DNA of 22,673 nt from Russula earlei (GCA_025769875.1 JAGFNK010000762.1:1-22673); one strand, 5' to 3'. Counted from the first letter of the stretch, positions 1-9,473 are shown. Numbers and translations are program-made. Notes: generated by a model not told the origin, from the sequence alone.

Positions 1-304
1 CTAATAACGTGTTGTAGGGTTTAGTATGTGCTAGTGCCTATTGTAGAGCACTTAGAGTTGTCCTAAAGGGTCCTTAGGGAGGCTATAATACTGTCCTTCA
101 TTGCTAAAAGGGTTGCCACTGAGTGGGGCTTGCTGTATGTCAATTGTGCCAAGAATTGCTCATGTGACAATGTGTGTGCGATATTGTGGGACACCTCTTA
201 CTCACCCCTTTTGTCCATGTGAACTGGGTGACACCATAGAGGCTGGGTTTCCTCTACTAAGGAAGGGTCCTTCAAGGACCCTCTCCAGGAAATGGTTCAT
301 GACA
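1..304 (-). mobile_element. LTR-A copy 3 (partial, reverse orientation, cut by window edge)
   Basis: This segment is the reverse complement of the first ~300 bp of the 964-bp LTR seen complete at 5086-6049. It ends at 304 with GGTTCATGACA, the complement of the LTR start TGTCATGAACC. The same block recurs at 21299-21599. The rest of the LTR lies outside the window, so I cannot say whether it is solo or part of a full element. If solo, the flanking 5-bp target duplication would be TGCCT at 305-309. No coding content is supported; the short frame here is LTR sequence. Confidence 0.9.
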
Positions 305-419
305 TGCCTTGTGCTCTTGAGTTGCATTCAGAGGAGTAGCATTTCTATATTTAAGTATCAGTAGCTACTATCTTGTTCAGTAGTAAAAGGCTTAACTGAG
401 CCTCTCAGTGAATGAAATC
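305..419. other. Unassigned spacer with TATA-like motif
   Basis: A short stretch between LTR-A and repeat family X. It contains TATATTTAAG near 341-350 and, further on, a small fold GGCT-TAACTG-AGCC near 389-402. This layout resembles the tail of another LTR, but I found no TG...CA ends or target duplication, so it stays unassigned. Confidence 0.3.
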
Positions 420-493
420 AACTTTCTGGCATTTGTGTGTTGGCTAAGAACACCTTGCCTCCCTCAAGCTCTCACTCTTCTTCTCCTTCAAGT

Positions 494-518
494 ACACACA
501 CACACACTCTCTCTCTCT
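494..518. repeat. CA/CT dinucleotide microsatellite
   Basis: A run of alternating AC followed by alternating CT at the head of repeat family X. A reverse-complement counterpart (GA/GT-rich) lies near 3093-3122 in the TIR element, which supports common ancestry of the two X copies. Confidence 0.85.
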
Positions 519-639
519 TGCACACATGTGCATTCCATCCTGGAGCATGACCTTGCTTGCTCCCTGCTCCCTTCAGTTCATACCCACCCATGGATCAAGC
601 ATCAAGAACTCCACATAGCCATGGTGGCTTGCTACACCC

Positions 640-1641
640 ATGCCCTCAGTAGTATCACCAGCTGCTGCCACTTCTCCAATGTCTCCCATTGCTGCCTCAG
701 TAGTCTCACTGCCAGCCATCTCCATTGTCACCATACATGTTCCGCCTATCACAGCTCCATCCCACACCACCATCTCTGTCTGGCTGGCCACTTTCTCAGC
801 ATCATTCACTCCCACACTCTCCTCACCAGTCTCCACATCATCCACTCCCACCATCACATCTATGCCCACTGCCTCAGGCCCAACTCATCCAGCCACTGCC
901 TCTTCATCTCCCATCTCTGTTCCAGTCTCATCCTCTGCTGCTTCAGCTTCAGCTTCCTTGGTCACGTCCACCATATCACCAGCACAGACAGTCATGGCCA
1001 CCATGCCCTCAGCCTCATCCACCACCATTCCAGGCCTAGTCCCAGCCACCACTCTGCTTCCTGACCATGCTGCTCTCACACTTCCATCTCTAGCCATTAT
1101 GCTGCCTCACACCACTGAGAAAGAATGCACAGATAACCGGAAAATGAAGAGCACACACGCTGCCACCTCAGAGAAGCAGATGCCACAATGCTGTCCCACA
1201 GAATAATTGGACCCCACTACCACAGCGTTGCCACAGGACATGCCACCAACACAAGCACCACACCACACCTTGCCTCCCCTTCCATTGCATCCACATGTGC
1301 TGCCACCACCTGCAGTGGCGAAGACCTCATTGCCATGCCCACAAGATGACAGCATGAGCAACATGCAAGTCACACCCCCATGCCCATGCCTTTCCACACC
1401 TCCACCCTCTCTCACCACCACCCTTGCTCTTGCCACCACCATCGCCTCTGTATCAATAGCAGCAGCAACAGCACCAATATGGCCAACACTTGGCAACACC
1501 ACAGGTGTGATGACACATTTGACATGCTGCAAGCACACCACACCCCCTGCTTTGCCACACCACACCCACATTCAACATGCGACAACACCTCAGCACCTGC
1601 CATCCCCCTTCTGTGATGAGATGACAAGACTGTGTGCATGA
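640..1641 (+). pseudogene. Low-complexity Ser/Thr/Pro/Ala-rich frame, one stop
   Basis: I do not recognise a protein family. The frame is open from 640 to 1641 apart from one TAA at 1204-1206, giving about 333 codons made almost entirely of Ser, Thr, Pro, Ala and His. Part of it keeps the same frame as the palindrome copy at 13257-13613: both read AKTS.PCPQDDS.SN.QVTP after an APHHT/APRHT..PPLP stretch. Conservation of one frame between diverged copies hints that it was once translated. The opposite strand and the other frames are also open because the sequence is low complexity, so openness alone proves little. A mucin-like or linker-like product is possible; no signal peptide or domain is evident. 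Confidence 0.3.
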
Positions 1642-1827
1642 GGCCAAAGCTCAGTCAGGAAGGTTTGACTGGGGATGCTCAAAATTTCAACCCCCTGGGA
1701 GGTGTAAGGTCTGAAACCCTGATGGCATTGCATCTTTTCCTGTGTGCACAATTTTCATGCATTGAGATGTGCATTTTTTTTTTTCTGTGTGTAGCATAGA
1801 CAATCTTTATGCTCCCTTGTGTTTCAA

Positions 1828-2075
1828 TTAGTGCTTTCAGGTCAGGTCACGTTGACTGCAAAAAACCACTTGACTGAACCTGACCTGACTGATCATGACT
1901 GAACTTTCAGTCAAGGTCAAACTGTTTTGTAGAATTGCCAGTCACAGTCACATCAACTTTCAAACAAGATAAAAACTGGTTATGACTGGTCATGACTGGT
2001 GTGCCTGGTGCCTGGTGTGCCTGGTGTGCCTGGGATTTCTGTCAAGATTTCATGGGTTTGAAAATTATGGTCACA
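1828..2075 (+). repeat. Left terminal inverted repeat
   Basis: Pairs with 4545-4785. Shared features in order are CAGGTCAGGTCAC, a run of A after GACTGC, TTGACTGAACCTGACC, TTTCAGTCAAGGTCAAACTG, CAGTCACAGTCACATC, GATAAAAACTGGT, a GTGCCTGG array, and TCAAGATTTCATGGGTTTG. Several arm differences are CG versus TG/CA, for example CACGTTGAC here against CACATTGAC in the other arm. Confidence 0.85.
1975..2035 (+). repeat. Subterminal short tandem repeats (TGACTGG and GTGCCTGG)
   Basis: Consecutive ACTGGTTATG/ACTGGTCATG units are followed by four GTGCCTGG or GCCTGGT units. The right arm carries the matching array near 4590-4640 with different copy numbers, as expected of slippage-prone subterminal repeats. 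Transposase-binding repeats often sit here in TIR elements, but that role is inference. Confidence 0.7.
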
Positions 2076-2656
2076 GCTTTAGGCAAGCTCTAAACCACCA
2101 GTGTGGTGTGTCCAGGGATGCATGAGTGTGAAAGAGTGGGGCTGTTAGACCAGTAAGTGGACATTGACTGAGGAACCAGAGGTGGGAGCAAGAAGGGGAG
2201 AGAGGAGCTGGTATCACATGCATGGTTGTTCAAAGTTCTTCATTTGAGCAGAGGCAGATGTCAAAGGAAAGGGGATCTTATTCTTCTCTCTCTTTACAAC
2301 AGAGTAACTAAGGGTTTTATATACATGGGGGGAAATACAAAGAGGAGAAGATAATGAAAGGAAATGAAATGGTGAAAGGGAATCAGAGGATCGGTACCAG
2401 GTGAGGCAGTCGAGGCCATGGTGAAAGGTTTGAGACACAAACACGTTGCCTGAGCCAGGGCGTGACGTGCACACATGGTCAGTGGGGAGGGGTGGGCAAT
2501 GCAGTCAAGGTCTTGACATCGGGTGAAAGGTGGTAGCATGGGCGTGCGGTCAGTGGTGAAGGATAAAAGGGATGGAGCATCATGTTGCAATTGTCCATTG
2601 TGGTTTTGCATGTGATTCCATGACCAGTCATTATTCACCTGACAACAGATGACTGG

Positions 2657-3190
2657 TCATAACCTGTCATAATGTGAACCTCTTCCTATACCTAGAGGTT
2701 CTGTGTGTGTTTGAGGCAGAGGTGGAGACAAGGTGAGATGAGGTGAGGGAGGAGGCATGGCAGTGATGGGCTGTGATGCACAGGCACGAGATGAACACGA
2801 ACACATGAAAATGCAGCCTGCAAAGTGGAATGAATCAGAAAGCCATGAAAATGAAAGAAAGAGGGGGGGGGGAAAAAATGCACACAGCTCAATGCATGAA
2901 AATTGCACACATGGGAAAAGATGCGTTGCATGCCATCAGGGTTTTGAGTTAGGGATTGGCCGTGTAGCACGCTGGAACAGGCATGTGTAGTCCATGGGAC
3001 TTGATCCAAGGGTGGGTACAGACTAGGGACAAGCTGAGAGCAAGGTTGTGCCCTGGACTGATGCTCCATGCTCCAGAGGAGCGCATACACAAGAGAGAGT
3101 GTGTGTGTGTGTTTGTGTGTGTTCTCGAGAGAATTGTTCATGCAGGCAGATGAGGAGAGGGCAAATGCGGGTGCAATAGATTGCAAGAAA
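2657..3190 (-). repeat. Repeat family X segment inside the TIR element
   Basis: Read on the minus strand, this carries the X landmarks in the same order as copy 1: the CA/CT microsatellite (3093-3122), a TGGAGCAT block, CCCACCCTTGGATCAAG (about 3000-3016), then CCCTGATGGC (about 2945) and TTTTCATGCATTGAG (about 2890). The ~1.1-kb Ser/Thr/Pro part of copy 1 (600-1640) is absent between the last two blocks. Open minus-strand frames (up to 164 codons) are rich in His, Ser, Pro and Cys and match no family I know. Confidence 0.55.
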
Positions 3191-4130
3191 CTGCAAAACT
3201 CAACTCTTATTTGAGACTGTGGCTAGTAGCCTTAAATACTGTAGCAAAAAGTAAGAGAGAGTCAGGTAATCCAAGACATGAATGAGGAGACAACTACATG
3301 AGAATCCTATTCCTTTGACTGCAAGTCTGCAAGTGCAAGGTGGTGCAGCAAGGATGAACAGGCGAGGCGCTGTGGGCAACGAGCCCTCAGATTGAGCGAC
3401 AATGACGACAGCAAATGCATCAATGGGGTCTATGCATAGTCGTGTGATGGGTGTGAGGACAACAATTTGTGAATGATGACAGAGAGGTGAGAGCGGGATG
3501 AAAGGGAATTGACAACAGGCAAGAGCGATATGACAAAAAGGTGGGGAGCATGAGGCAGACAAAGTGACTAGTGGTGCAAGGGATGGATGTGGATGGGGGA
3601 GCACGAGGCGTGGGCGAACAGGTGATGTCAGAGGTGATTGGGTTGAGCAGCTGTTGCTGTTCCTGGGTGCAGAGTGGGGAACATGGTGGTGACGTCAAGA
3701 AATTGGCACAAGAGGGAAGGAGAACATGAAAGGAAAAGAGTGGCGGCAGTTGGATGGAGGAGTGGAGGGAGAGATGATGCGTGGGAGGTGGGGGCGAGTG
3801 TGAGTTTCCCAGTCAGCGGGCTCAGACACCTTACAGCCGGATGAGAGAAAGTCACAAAAGAAGAAAAAAAAAGCATACAGCTTAACATGTGATTTTTGTG
3901 CATGCAGGAAGTTTGGTTTTGTGTCATCATGGATTCATGTGTCAGAATTGGCCCAGCATGCATGGAGGGAGGGAGCAGGTGAAAGTAGTGCACCATGTGA
4001 TTCCCAAGCCAGTGGGAATCCACCTTACAGTGGATGCAACAAGGGTGGTGGTGGAAAGTGGCAGCAACATGAGAGAGACAGCATGGTCACAAGTGTGGTG
4101 GCAATGATGATGCAAGAGCACAAGCGCAGC
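3191..4130. other. Purine-rich interior of TIR element, no gene recognised
   Basis: The sequence is G/A-rich on the plus strand, so minus-strand frames are long and Pro/Ser/His/Leu-rich (about 130 codons at 3200-3604 and 3628-4023). They have no conserved domain, repeats or plausible splice pattern that I can see. I treat them as compositional artefacts. Confidence 0.5.
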
Positions 4131-4310
4131 TGTTCCTGGGTTAAGACCAGTCTGAACTGGTCAATTGACTGCAAATGACCGAATGTAACTGGTCATGTGC
4201 AGTCCAGTCAGGTTTTTTGTAGATTTGGCAAACCAGTAGCCAGTCATGGTCTCGGTCACACCAAAATTGTGGGAAAAACCAGACTTAACTGGACTTTGAA
4301 GCACTAGTTT
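4131..4310. repeat. Extra copy of TIR-like subterminal sequence
   Basis: Contains AGACCAGTCTGAACTGGTCA, CAGTCAGGTTTTTTGTAG and CAGTCATGGTCTCGGTCAC, and ends in TTTGAAGCACTAGTTT. The right terminus at 4740-4785 shows the same order of motifs (CAGTTTTTTGCAGTCAATGTG, then CTGAAAGCACTAAA). It looks like a diverged internal copy of the element's end, possibly a nested short relative. Confidence 0.4.
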
Positions 4311-4544
4311 CAATCTCCTATTTTCCTTTGTACTCCCCTGTATTCTGTACTTAATCTCTCTACTTACCCTCCAGAATGACAAGCAAGCTTTGGTGTCCCC
4401 TTCTCTGACCAGCTTGAGAACTCCTCTTTGTGCCTGTGTCCAACTTCTCATGGGGGCTCTCTCTCTCCTTGGGTACTCACTAGGTACAGGGTCAGGTAAC
4501 CAGCCTTACAATCTCACACACATGTTCCCAGTCATGCTTTACTT

Positions 4545-4785
4545 ATGACTAGTTATGACCATAATCCTCAAACCCATGAAATCTTGACAGAAATCCCAGG
4601 CACACCAGGCACACCAGTCTTGACCAGTCTTGACCAGTTTTTATCAGTCTTGAAAGTCGATGTGACTGTGACTGGACATTCTACAATCCAGTTTGACCTT
4701 GACTGAAAGTTCACTCATGATCAGTCAGGTCAGGTTCAGTCAAGCAGTTTTTTGCAGTCAATGTGACCTGACCTGAAAGCACTAA
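4545..4785 (-). repeat. Right terminal inverted repeat
   Basis: Reverse complement of the left arm (1828-2075), ending with CCTGACCTGAAAGCACTAA. It adjoins the truncated 5' end of the MULE relic, so this element's insertion or a linked rearrangement may have removed the MULE amino-terminal region. Confidence 0.85.
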
Positions 4786-5657
4786 ATACAAATGTTTTTT
4801 ACAAAGACAGGCTGCACAGTGCCCCATCTCAATCAAATCTGCAGGAGGATGCATATGTGTTATGCATCTAGATGCCTTTCCAAATGGAGGCATTCTGCCA
4901 CCTTGGGAACAGCTCCATTGGTATCAATGCAACTCACAATATTCCTCAATATCTGGACTTCTTATTATTTACCATGATCACATGGGATCACTTGGGACGC
5001 AGTGCATAATATTTACTAAATGTCAATTTAGCATGCTTATCTTTTCCAGATAGGTGTGCCTGTTGCCTGGATGCTGGCATCCAATTGTCATGAACCAGTT
5101 CCTGGAGAGGGCCCTTGAAGGACCTTTCCTTAGTAGAGGAAACCCAGCCTCTATGGTGTCACCCAGTTCACATGGACAAAAGGGGTGAGTAGAGGTGTCC
5201 ACAATATTGCATACGCATTGTTGCGCGAGTGATTCTTGGCACAATCAACATACAGCAAGCCCCACTCAGTGGCAACCCTTTTAGCAATAAAGGACAGTAT
5301 TATAGCCTCCCTAAGGACCATTTAGGACAACTCTAAGTGCTCTACAAAAGGCACTAACACAATACTAAAGACCCTACAACATGTTATTAGACTAACTCTA
5401 ATAACCTTAGAACAAACTATAGAGCAATACTAAGGACCTTAATAGAAGTATTAGGGTCGACTCTAAGGACCCTAATAGAACTATATAAGGGACCTTATAG
5501 GCAACTCTATTCCCTGAACCAAACTACAAGTCCTCAAATGACTGGCCCTAAACTAACTAACAGTAAATGAATCAGGTGCTTGGCACGTGTACTAAAGCAG
5601 TGAACATGTGGACAGTAAAGGCTCTTACTCATCAAGAGAAGCCTTCTTACTCAGCAG

Positions 5658-5689
5658 CTTACTGAGCATGACTGAGCATGCTCAGTAAG
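5658..5689 (+). promoter_or_regulatory. Perfect 13-bp-stem inverted repeat in LTR-A upstream region
   Basis: CTTACTGAGCATG, a 6-nt spacer ACTGAG, then CATGCTCAGTAAG: a perfect inverted repeat about 85-115 nt upstream of the TATA box. It is kept exactly in LTR-A2 (10217-10248) and LTR-A4 (20998-21029) although the surrounding sequence has diverged, which suggests selection or a recent common source. TTACTCAG and TTACTCATC half-sites surround it. A regulatory role as a paired activator site is inference. Confidence 0.6.
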
Positions 5690-5772
5690 TGTACTCCAAC
5701 TTCTTACTCATCCATCTATTGTGCTTGATAACAAGGTTATAACTTGTTCCCTATTAGGCAGTTCTCTTGTAG

Positions 5773-5816
5773 TATATAAGCGCTCAATGAAGTAGTGGAC
5801 AGTCTTCAGACTGTCC
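5773..5816 (+). promoter_or_regulatory. LTR-A1 core promoter: TATA box plus downstream hairpin
   Basis: TATATAAG at 5773-5780 is followed 24 nt from its start by GGACAGTC-TTCA-GACTGTCC (5797-5816), an 8-bp perfect stem with a 4-nt loop. It lies about where the transcript 5' end should fall. The same spacing and stem occur in LTR-A2 and LTR-A4. Confidence 0.7.
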
Positions 5817-6474
5817 ATTTGTTTATGGCACTCTCTATCCCTGGGATACTCCTTTAAGGACCATCCCCTTGTGATCATTCTGGCCTCTTCCCTGCACACC
5901 TGCTTGACTCTACCAGTAACCATACCTCTTTGGTACTTGGTACTGCTTTGGACATTACTTCTTGCCCACACCATCTTGGACATCTATTGACTCATCTTTG
6001 AACTTATCCCTCGCTCTTGAACTGGATTGTTCAACAGTGAGTCTTGACACCAATGGAACAAAGGACACAATAGCCTTTTTTGTCCATTGGGTCAGGGATG
6101 CCAGTCTGGCTATCTGGCCATCTATTATTATGACAGATCGTGATGCCACACAGATTTCCACCCTCAAGATTGCCTATCTGGGAAGTCAGATATGGCTTTG
6201 CAAGTGGCACATGTTGTGCATGATGCAATCACACTTCAATGCTAACAATTTTCCTGATCTGTGGGATAAGATCAAGAGATGGGTACATACAGATGATCAG
6301 GCCAACTTTCTACAAATCTGGGAGGAGATCTCCACTGATCCTCAGGTTCCAGAAACTTTTGTGAAGTATCTTGGGTCTCAATGGATGCCTGTGGTGCATA
6401 TGTGGTCCATGGTTTACCAGAAAAATCACCATATCTTTGAGGAAGGGGACACCAACATGTTGATCAAAGCATAT

Positions 6475-6517
6475 GTGATCCACCCAATCTAAAGATAAGA
6501 TGACTTAATCTTTTTAG
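6475..6517 (+). other. Probable 43-nt intron in MULE relic
   Basis: Starts GTGATC after the codon for Tyr of the LIKAY motif and ends CTTTTTAG, with stops inside. Conserved coding sequence (HHVLKSHW) resumes just downstream. The phase is off by one in this copy (the downstream frame needs one nucleotide fewer after the acceptor), so either the splice boundary has mutated or there is a nearby 1-nt indel. Confidence 0.5.
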
Positions 6518-6809
6518 ATATCATCATGTCCTCAAATCACACTGGCTTGATGGCAAGCGCAATTGGCAGATTGATCAAATATTATTTGTCCTAGTGTGTT
6601 GCATGGTGCCATATTACCAAAACAGGCACAAATGGCAGAATGTCAGGCTCAATGGTTGGGACCTGGTGGCTGACAGGCACCATATAATTTTCACCTGTGC
6701 CAAGAGCATCTCACAAGATTCAATCTTGCAATTTGATGAGATCTGCTTTCACAACACTTCACAATCCCATTCTGGTGTGTTTTACTCAATTGATCTGATG
6801 ATGTCGACT

Positions 6810-6851
6810 TGTGATTGCACAGATTATCCCCAGATTAGATTCTGCAAACAC
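6810..6851 (+). other. SWIM zinc-finger segment of the MULE relic
   Basis: Encodes CDCTDYPQIRFCKH, matching the CxCx(n)CxH pattern of SWIM fingers. These commonly follow the MULE catalytic domain and are thought to bind DNA or protein. All four metal ligands are intact in this copy. Confidence 0.85.
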
Positions 6852-7538
6852 ATCGCAGCAATCTACATCCACTTTCCCTACCTCTGTCCTGAGGAGAGCA
6901 CACAAAAGGAGAGTGCAAACAAATCACCTGACCCCCCATCCCCATCATCTTCTTCATCCACACCAAGGGAGAGCCTAGTATCTCTCACAGGAGATCATAT
7001 CATTATTGCATGATCTCACATCTAGCCTTGAAAATGCTAATCAAAGAGTGGAGATCATTGAGGCCACACAGGCTGCCAAATACAGTTTAGCAGCTGCAAT
7101 CAATGTAATTCAAGGTTCCACAGTCTTACCCAATAAGGAAGTGATTGTGCCCAATCAGAAAACATGGATGGAGACAGCCAAGTGTATGGGTGTCAAACTC
7201 AAATGGGCCCAAAACAACAGACCAGTCTCCCCAATGCGCAGGGACTGACAGCACAAAGCATCAGCATCACTAAGGGAAAGCACTGCCATGTTCATGATGA
7301 TCCATACACCAAGGGCAAATGGTCAGGCAAGCATGCCAAGCCTGATGCAACATCTGCTGCCACAAATGCACACACACATGCCCTTGGGGAACTGTCATCC
7401 CTCCCTTGGAACCCCCCTCCCTCCGATGCCACTGCCTCCCTTGCACCAGGTCCCTTCAGACTCACACCACTGCCTATTCCAATGGCCTCAACTGCTGCGG
7501 TTCCTTACAATACAAAATCTTTTTTTGTATCATTTTAA

Positions 7539-8247
7539 TTTATTTGTCTAATAGCTAATAAATAAGTCATTGAATATGTAATTGAGAAAATGATGTGGTG
7601 TCATTTAAATGCATGATTGATGCACCAATTCTCTTGCCAACGCAATTGCCTTTTATGGTAACTCAACCCACTGCAAAAAAAACACAACCCACATAAAGAT
7701 ATATTTTTGAAGCTGCAACAAAGAATGGATTTCCTCTCTGTTTATGAAGCAAAAAAGACTATACATAGTGATGAGTTGATTACTTTCTGTTTAAGCAAAA
7801 AAAGGGATTATGCAAAGAGCCTTTAAGCAAAAAAGGATTACACCCAAGCAATTACATCCAAGCAACAGTGGGGGTTCAGGGGTGCAGCCCCTGACAGGTT
7901 TGAATTTTATGCCTATGGCATGGCTTGCAAGCTGCTACAAAGAGCTGGAGGATGGTTTGCAAGCTTGCTCACTGGTGAAAGTTATGAGGCTAGGATGAAG
8001 GTCCAAGGGCATGACAATTGGTACACAGGAGTGGAGGGTGGGACATGTGGCATGCAAGGGGGATTCAAGGAGAACAGAGAATCTCTTAACTCTTCATTGG
8101 CTCATTTTTCGAGCCTTTAAGTACATCCTTGTGAGTACTACATTTGTAAACCCTCAGTGTAAATTTTATGAGACAGTATGAAATTTTTTGGGGGTGAAGT
8201 AAACCAATATTGCCTTTGTGGCCTTTAGCTGCAGCATCAAGCTTGCA
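7539..8247. other. MULE downstream tail, no gene
   Basis: A/T-rich sequence after the transposase stop. I see repeated AAGCAAAAAAGGGATTA-type blocks near 7793-7810 and 7825-7842, and a G/C hairpin at 7877-7893. A block at about 7899-7931 recurs inverted near 15021-15053. The 3' terminus of the MULE was not located. Short frames here have no recognisable content. Confidence 0.5.
7877..7893. repeat. GC-rich hairpin CAGGGG-TGCAG-CCCCTG
   Basis: A 6-bp stem with a 5-nt loop, preceded by GGGGGTT, in an otherwise A/T-rich stretch. GC-rich hairpins of this kind are found near the ends of several DNA transposon types, so it could mark an element boundary. No matching partner was found in the window. 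Confidence 0.4.
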
Positions 8248-8807
8248 CTCAGTGTCATGAACCAGTTCCTGGAGAGAGCCCTTGAAGGACCCTTCCTTAA
8301 TAGAGGAAACCCAGCCCCTATGGTGCCACCTCTTCACATGGGCAAAAGGGGTGAGTAGAGGTGTCCACAATATCGCGCACACATTGTTGCACAAGCGATT
8401 CTCAGCACAATCTGTTACAAACCAAGGCCAGGTCCTGGCCGTAGATTGTCCTATTTCACTCAAGAGAGACCTCTCTCACTTTGCATTGCCAACTCCCTTC
8501 CATTTTCTGGGCTATCCCTCCTACAGTACAAGATATCGCTATTGCAAAGGCACTATAACACAACCAGGCACCCGTTTCCTAACCGGGTAATCATCGCGTG
8601 GCAGCCACATGGTCACTCAGTGTTAAGATTCTCTTGTTCTCTGAATGTCATCTGTTTTGCTGACTCATCTGTGATTACTCATATGTCTGCTTATTGATCT
8701 GGCTTAGTGGTCGCTTACTGATCCTGTCTGGCTTAGTGATTGCTTACTGATCCTGATCAATAAGAGCTTACTCACTGCTTATTGATTCATGACTGATACT
8801 AGGAAAG

Positions 8808-8829
8808 AATGACTCACACGTGAGTCATT
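8808..8829. promoter_or_regulatory. bZIP-like palindrome in LTR-D
   Basis: AATGACTCAC, AC, GTGAGTCATT: two inverted TGACTCA sites (the Gcn4/AP-1 consensus) with CACGTG-like sequence at the junction, about 105 nt upstream of the TATA box. Gcn4-class factors drive amino-acid starvation responses in fungi. That this LTR responds to such a factor is inference. Confidence 0.5.
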
Positions 8830-8933
8830 TCTAACATTCTTGAATTGCGCTCTCTGTATTTGGATACTACTGGTTCTCAGCTATGTGCACCCCGAGTTTC
8901 GTACGAATCGAATCAGCAGTTATCAAGATATCG

Positions 8934-8979
8934 TATAAATAGTCTGTGGTACCAAGAAGTCGAGCCTTACGCTTGACTT
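8934..8979 (+). promoter_or_regulatory. LTR-D core promoter: TATA box plus downstream hairpin
   Basis: TATAAAT at 8934-8940, then at 8957 a 9-bp stem AAGTCGAGC / GCTTGACTT with one G-T pair and loop CTTAC (8966-8970). The distance from TATA start to hairpin start is 23 nt. The loop matches LTR-E exactly and LTR-F in four of five bases. Confidence 0.65.
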
Positions 8980-9318
8980 ACACTTTTAACAAGACAACAT
9001 CTTGTCAACTGATCTAAACAAAATTGTAGTGCAGACTCTAACTGAAAGAGGTCCCTCTCTTTTCTACATTCAATCTTCCTGAGATAATATCAAAGGGTTT
9101 GAAGTCTAGTGCTTGAACTATATCAAGCAACTCTTTCACTAAAGAGTCGGTACTAAGATCCATCAGATCTTAACACTCAGCCACCAAGAACCCAAAACAG
9201 CGGCACAAACTCTTAGAAACTGTTGCATAACTCATCTGATGTCATCAAGGCTCCAATGACATCATGGCTGACTGAGCGACTCCACAGTGACCTCATAGGC
9301 TCACTAAGCGCTCCACAG

Positions 9319-9337
9319 TGACATCATAATGATGTCA
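9319..9337. promoter_or_regulatory. CRE/ATF-like palindrome in LTR-B1
   Basis: TGACATCAT-A-ATGATGTCA is a perfect odd palindrome of TGACATCA half-sites, one of several TGATGTCA/TGACATCA copies in 9235-9340. LTR-B2 keeps it at 18000-18018 with one change (TGATATCAT). The motif resembles ATF/CREB-type bZIP sites; function is inference. Confidence 0.45.
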
Positions 9338-9473
9338 TTGCTCCACAATGATCAGTAATGCGCTCAGTAAGCCTGAAACTTGACACAAGCAAGTTTATGC
9401 CTCTGTAGTCCTATTGGATGGTACCAAAGAGTCTAGAATAGTCCCAGTTCTTTGTAATCGACCCTGTACACTG

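Larger units (their letters stand above)
420..1790 (+). repeat. Dispersed repeat family X, copy 1 (Ser/Thr/Pro/His-rich low complexity)
   Basis: A pyrimidine-biased repeat related to blocks at 2657-3190 (minus), 11325-12360 (minus), 12830-14040 (plus), 17064-17535 and 18951-19517. Shared landmarks are a CA/CT microsatellite (494-518), GGATCAAG near 593, the block CTGCAGTGGC...AAGACCTCAT near 1311-1330, the segment ACACATTTGACA near 1514, and CCCTGATGGC near 1716. The last landmark matches the reverse strand near 2945 inside the TIR element. The copies are degenerate. What the repeat originally encoded is unknown; it may be internal or tail sequence of one transposon family. Confidence 0.65.
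1828..4785. mobile_element. Transposon-like unit with long terminal inverted repeats
   Basis: The left end (from TTAGTGCTTTCAGGTCAGG) and right end (to CCTGACCTGAAAGCACTAA) are inverted copies. The match runs about 240 bp inward with only scattered substitutions and small indels. Subterminal sequence is full of GACTGGTCA/TGACTGGT and GTGCCTGGTGTGCCTGG repeats. The flanks give only a weak target duplication: TA on each side if the element proper starts at GTGCTTTCAGG. About 2.5 kb of interior encodes no transposase I can recognise, so this looks non-autonomous. The superfamily is undetermined; a 2-3 bp TA/TWA target would suggest Tc1/mariner or PIF/Harbinger, but the evidence is thin. Confidence 0.7.
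5081..6054 (+). mobile_element. Solo LTR-A1 with 5-bp target duplication CCAAT
   Basis: The LTR proper is 5086-6049 (964 bp), starting TGTCATGAACC and ending GAGTCTTGACA. It is flanked by CCAAT at 5081-5085 and 6050-6054, a perfect 5-bp target site duplication. There is no internal gag/pol, so it is a solo LTR left by LTR-LTR recombination. It sits inside the MULE coding region. Removing the LTR and one duplication re-joins the codons for Ser-Asn-Gly in frame. The promoter core is at 5773-5816. Near 5283-5510 there are many short CTAAGGACC/CCTTAATAG-like degenerate repeats. Confidence 0.95.
4862..7538 (+). pseudogene. Mutator-like element (MULE) transposase relic with SWIM zinc finger
   Basis: Decayed DDE-type transposase, interrupted at 5085/6055 by solo LTR-A1. 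In order I see GSLGTQ with hydrophobic strands (4970-5049), GVPVAWMLASN ending at 5085, then after the LTR GTKDTIAFFVHWVRD, PSIIMTDRD (second catalytic-type Asp, about 6120-6140), a CKWHMLCMM helix (6199-6225) and FEEGDTNMLIKAY ending at 6474. A probable 43-nt intron follows (6475-6517), then HHVLKSHWLDGKRNW and a CDC...CKH SWIM finger (6810-6851). A +/- frame change near 7010 leads to a conserved tail (NVIQGSTVLPNKE, NQKTWMETA, GVKLKW), and another near 7205 leads into a Ser/Thr/Pro tail ending at 7538. Where related proteins have an Asp (MDSLGT-type motif), the first catalytic region reads MGSLGT. Frameshifts near 5049, 7010 and 7205 plus the insertion make it non-functional. The amino-terminal DNA-binding part is not seen. 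Confidence 0.8.
8616..9180 (+). mobile_element. Solo LTR-D nested in LTR-B1, target duplication CTCAG
   Basis: The LTR proper is 8621-9175 (555 bp), from TGTTAAGATTC to AGATCTTAACA, flanked by CTCAG at 8616-8620 and 9176-9180. The insert is absent from LTR-B2, whose sequence is continuous across the site. It carries several CTTACTGATC repeats (8713-8755), a bZIP-type palindrome (8808-8829) and a TATA-hairpin core (8934-8979). It is the youngest insertion in this nest. Confidence 0.92.

Noticed and set aside
573..1097. Long minus-strand frames opposite repeat X (Val/Met/Gly/Glu-rich)
   Set aside because: Mirror images of low-complexity Ser/Thr/Pro DNA; no domain, and the plus frame is the one partly conserved between copies.
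1107..1571. 154-codon minus frame rich in Val, Gly and Cys
   Set aside because: Shadow of the X repeat; the same composition arises in any frame of this sequence.
2214..4023. Several 80-160-codon minus frames in the TIR element
   Set aside because: Strand purine bias suppresses stops; no recognisable motifs, and no consistent frame.
5313..5510. Telomere-like CCCTAA/TTAGGG motifs in LTR-A
   Set aside because: Irregularly spaced and mixed with CTAAGGACC and CCTTAATAG; they recur in every LTR-A copy and are not tandem telomeric arrays.
7877..7893. Helitron 3' end (hairpin followed by CTRR)
   Set aside because: The hairpin is present but no CTRR terminus follows at the expected distance and no Rep/helicase sequence is nearby.
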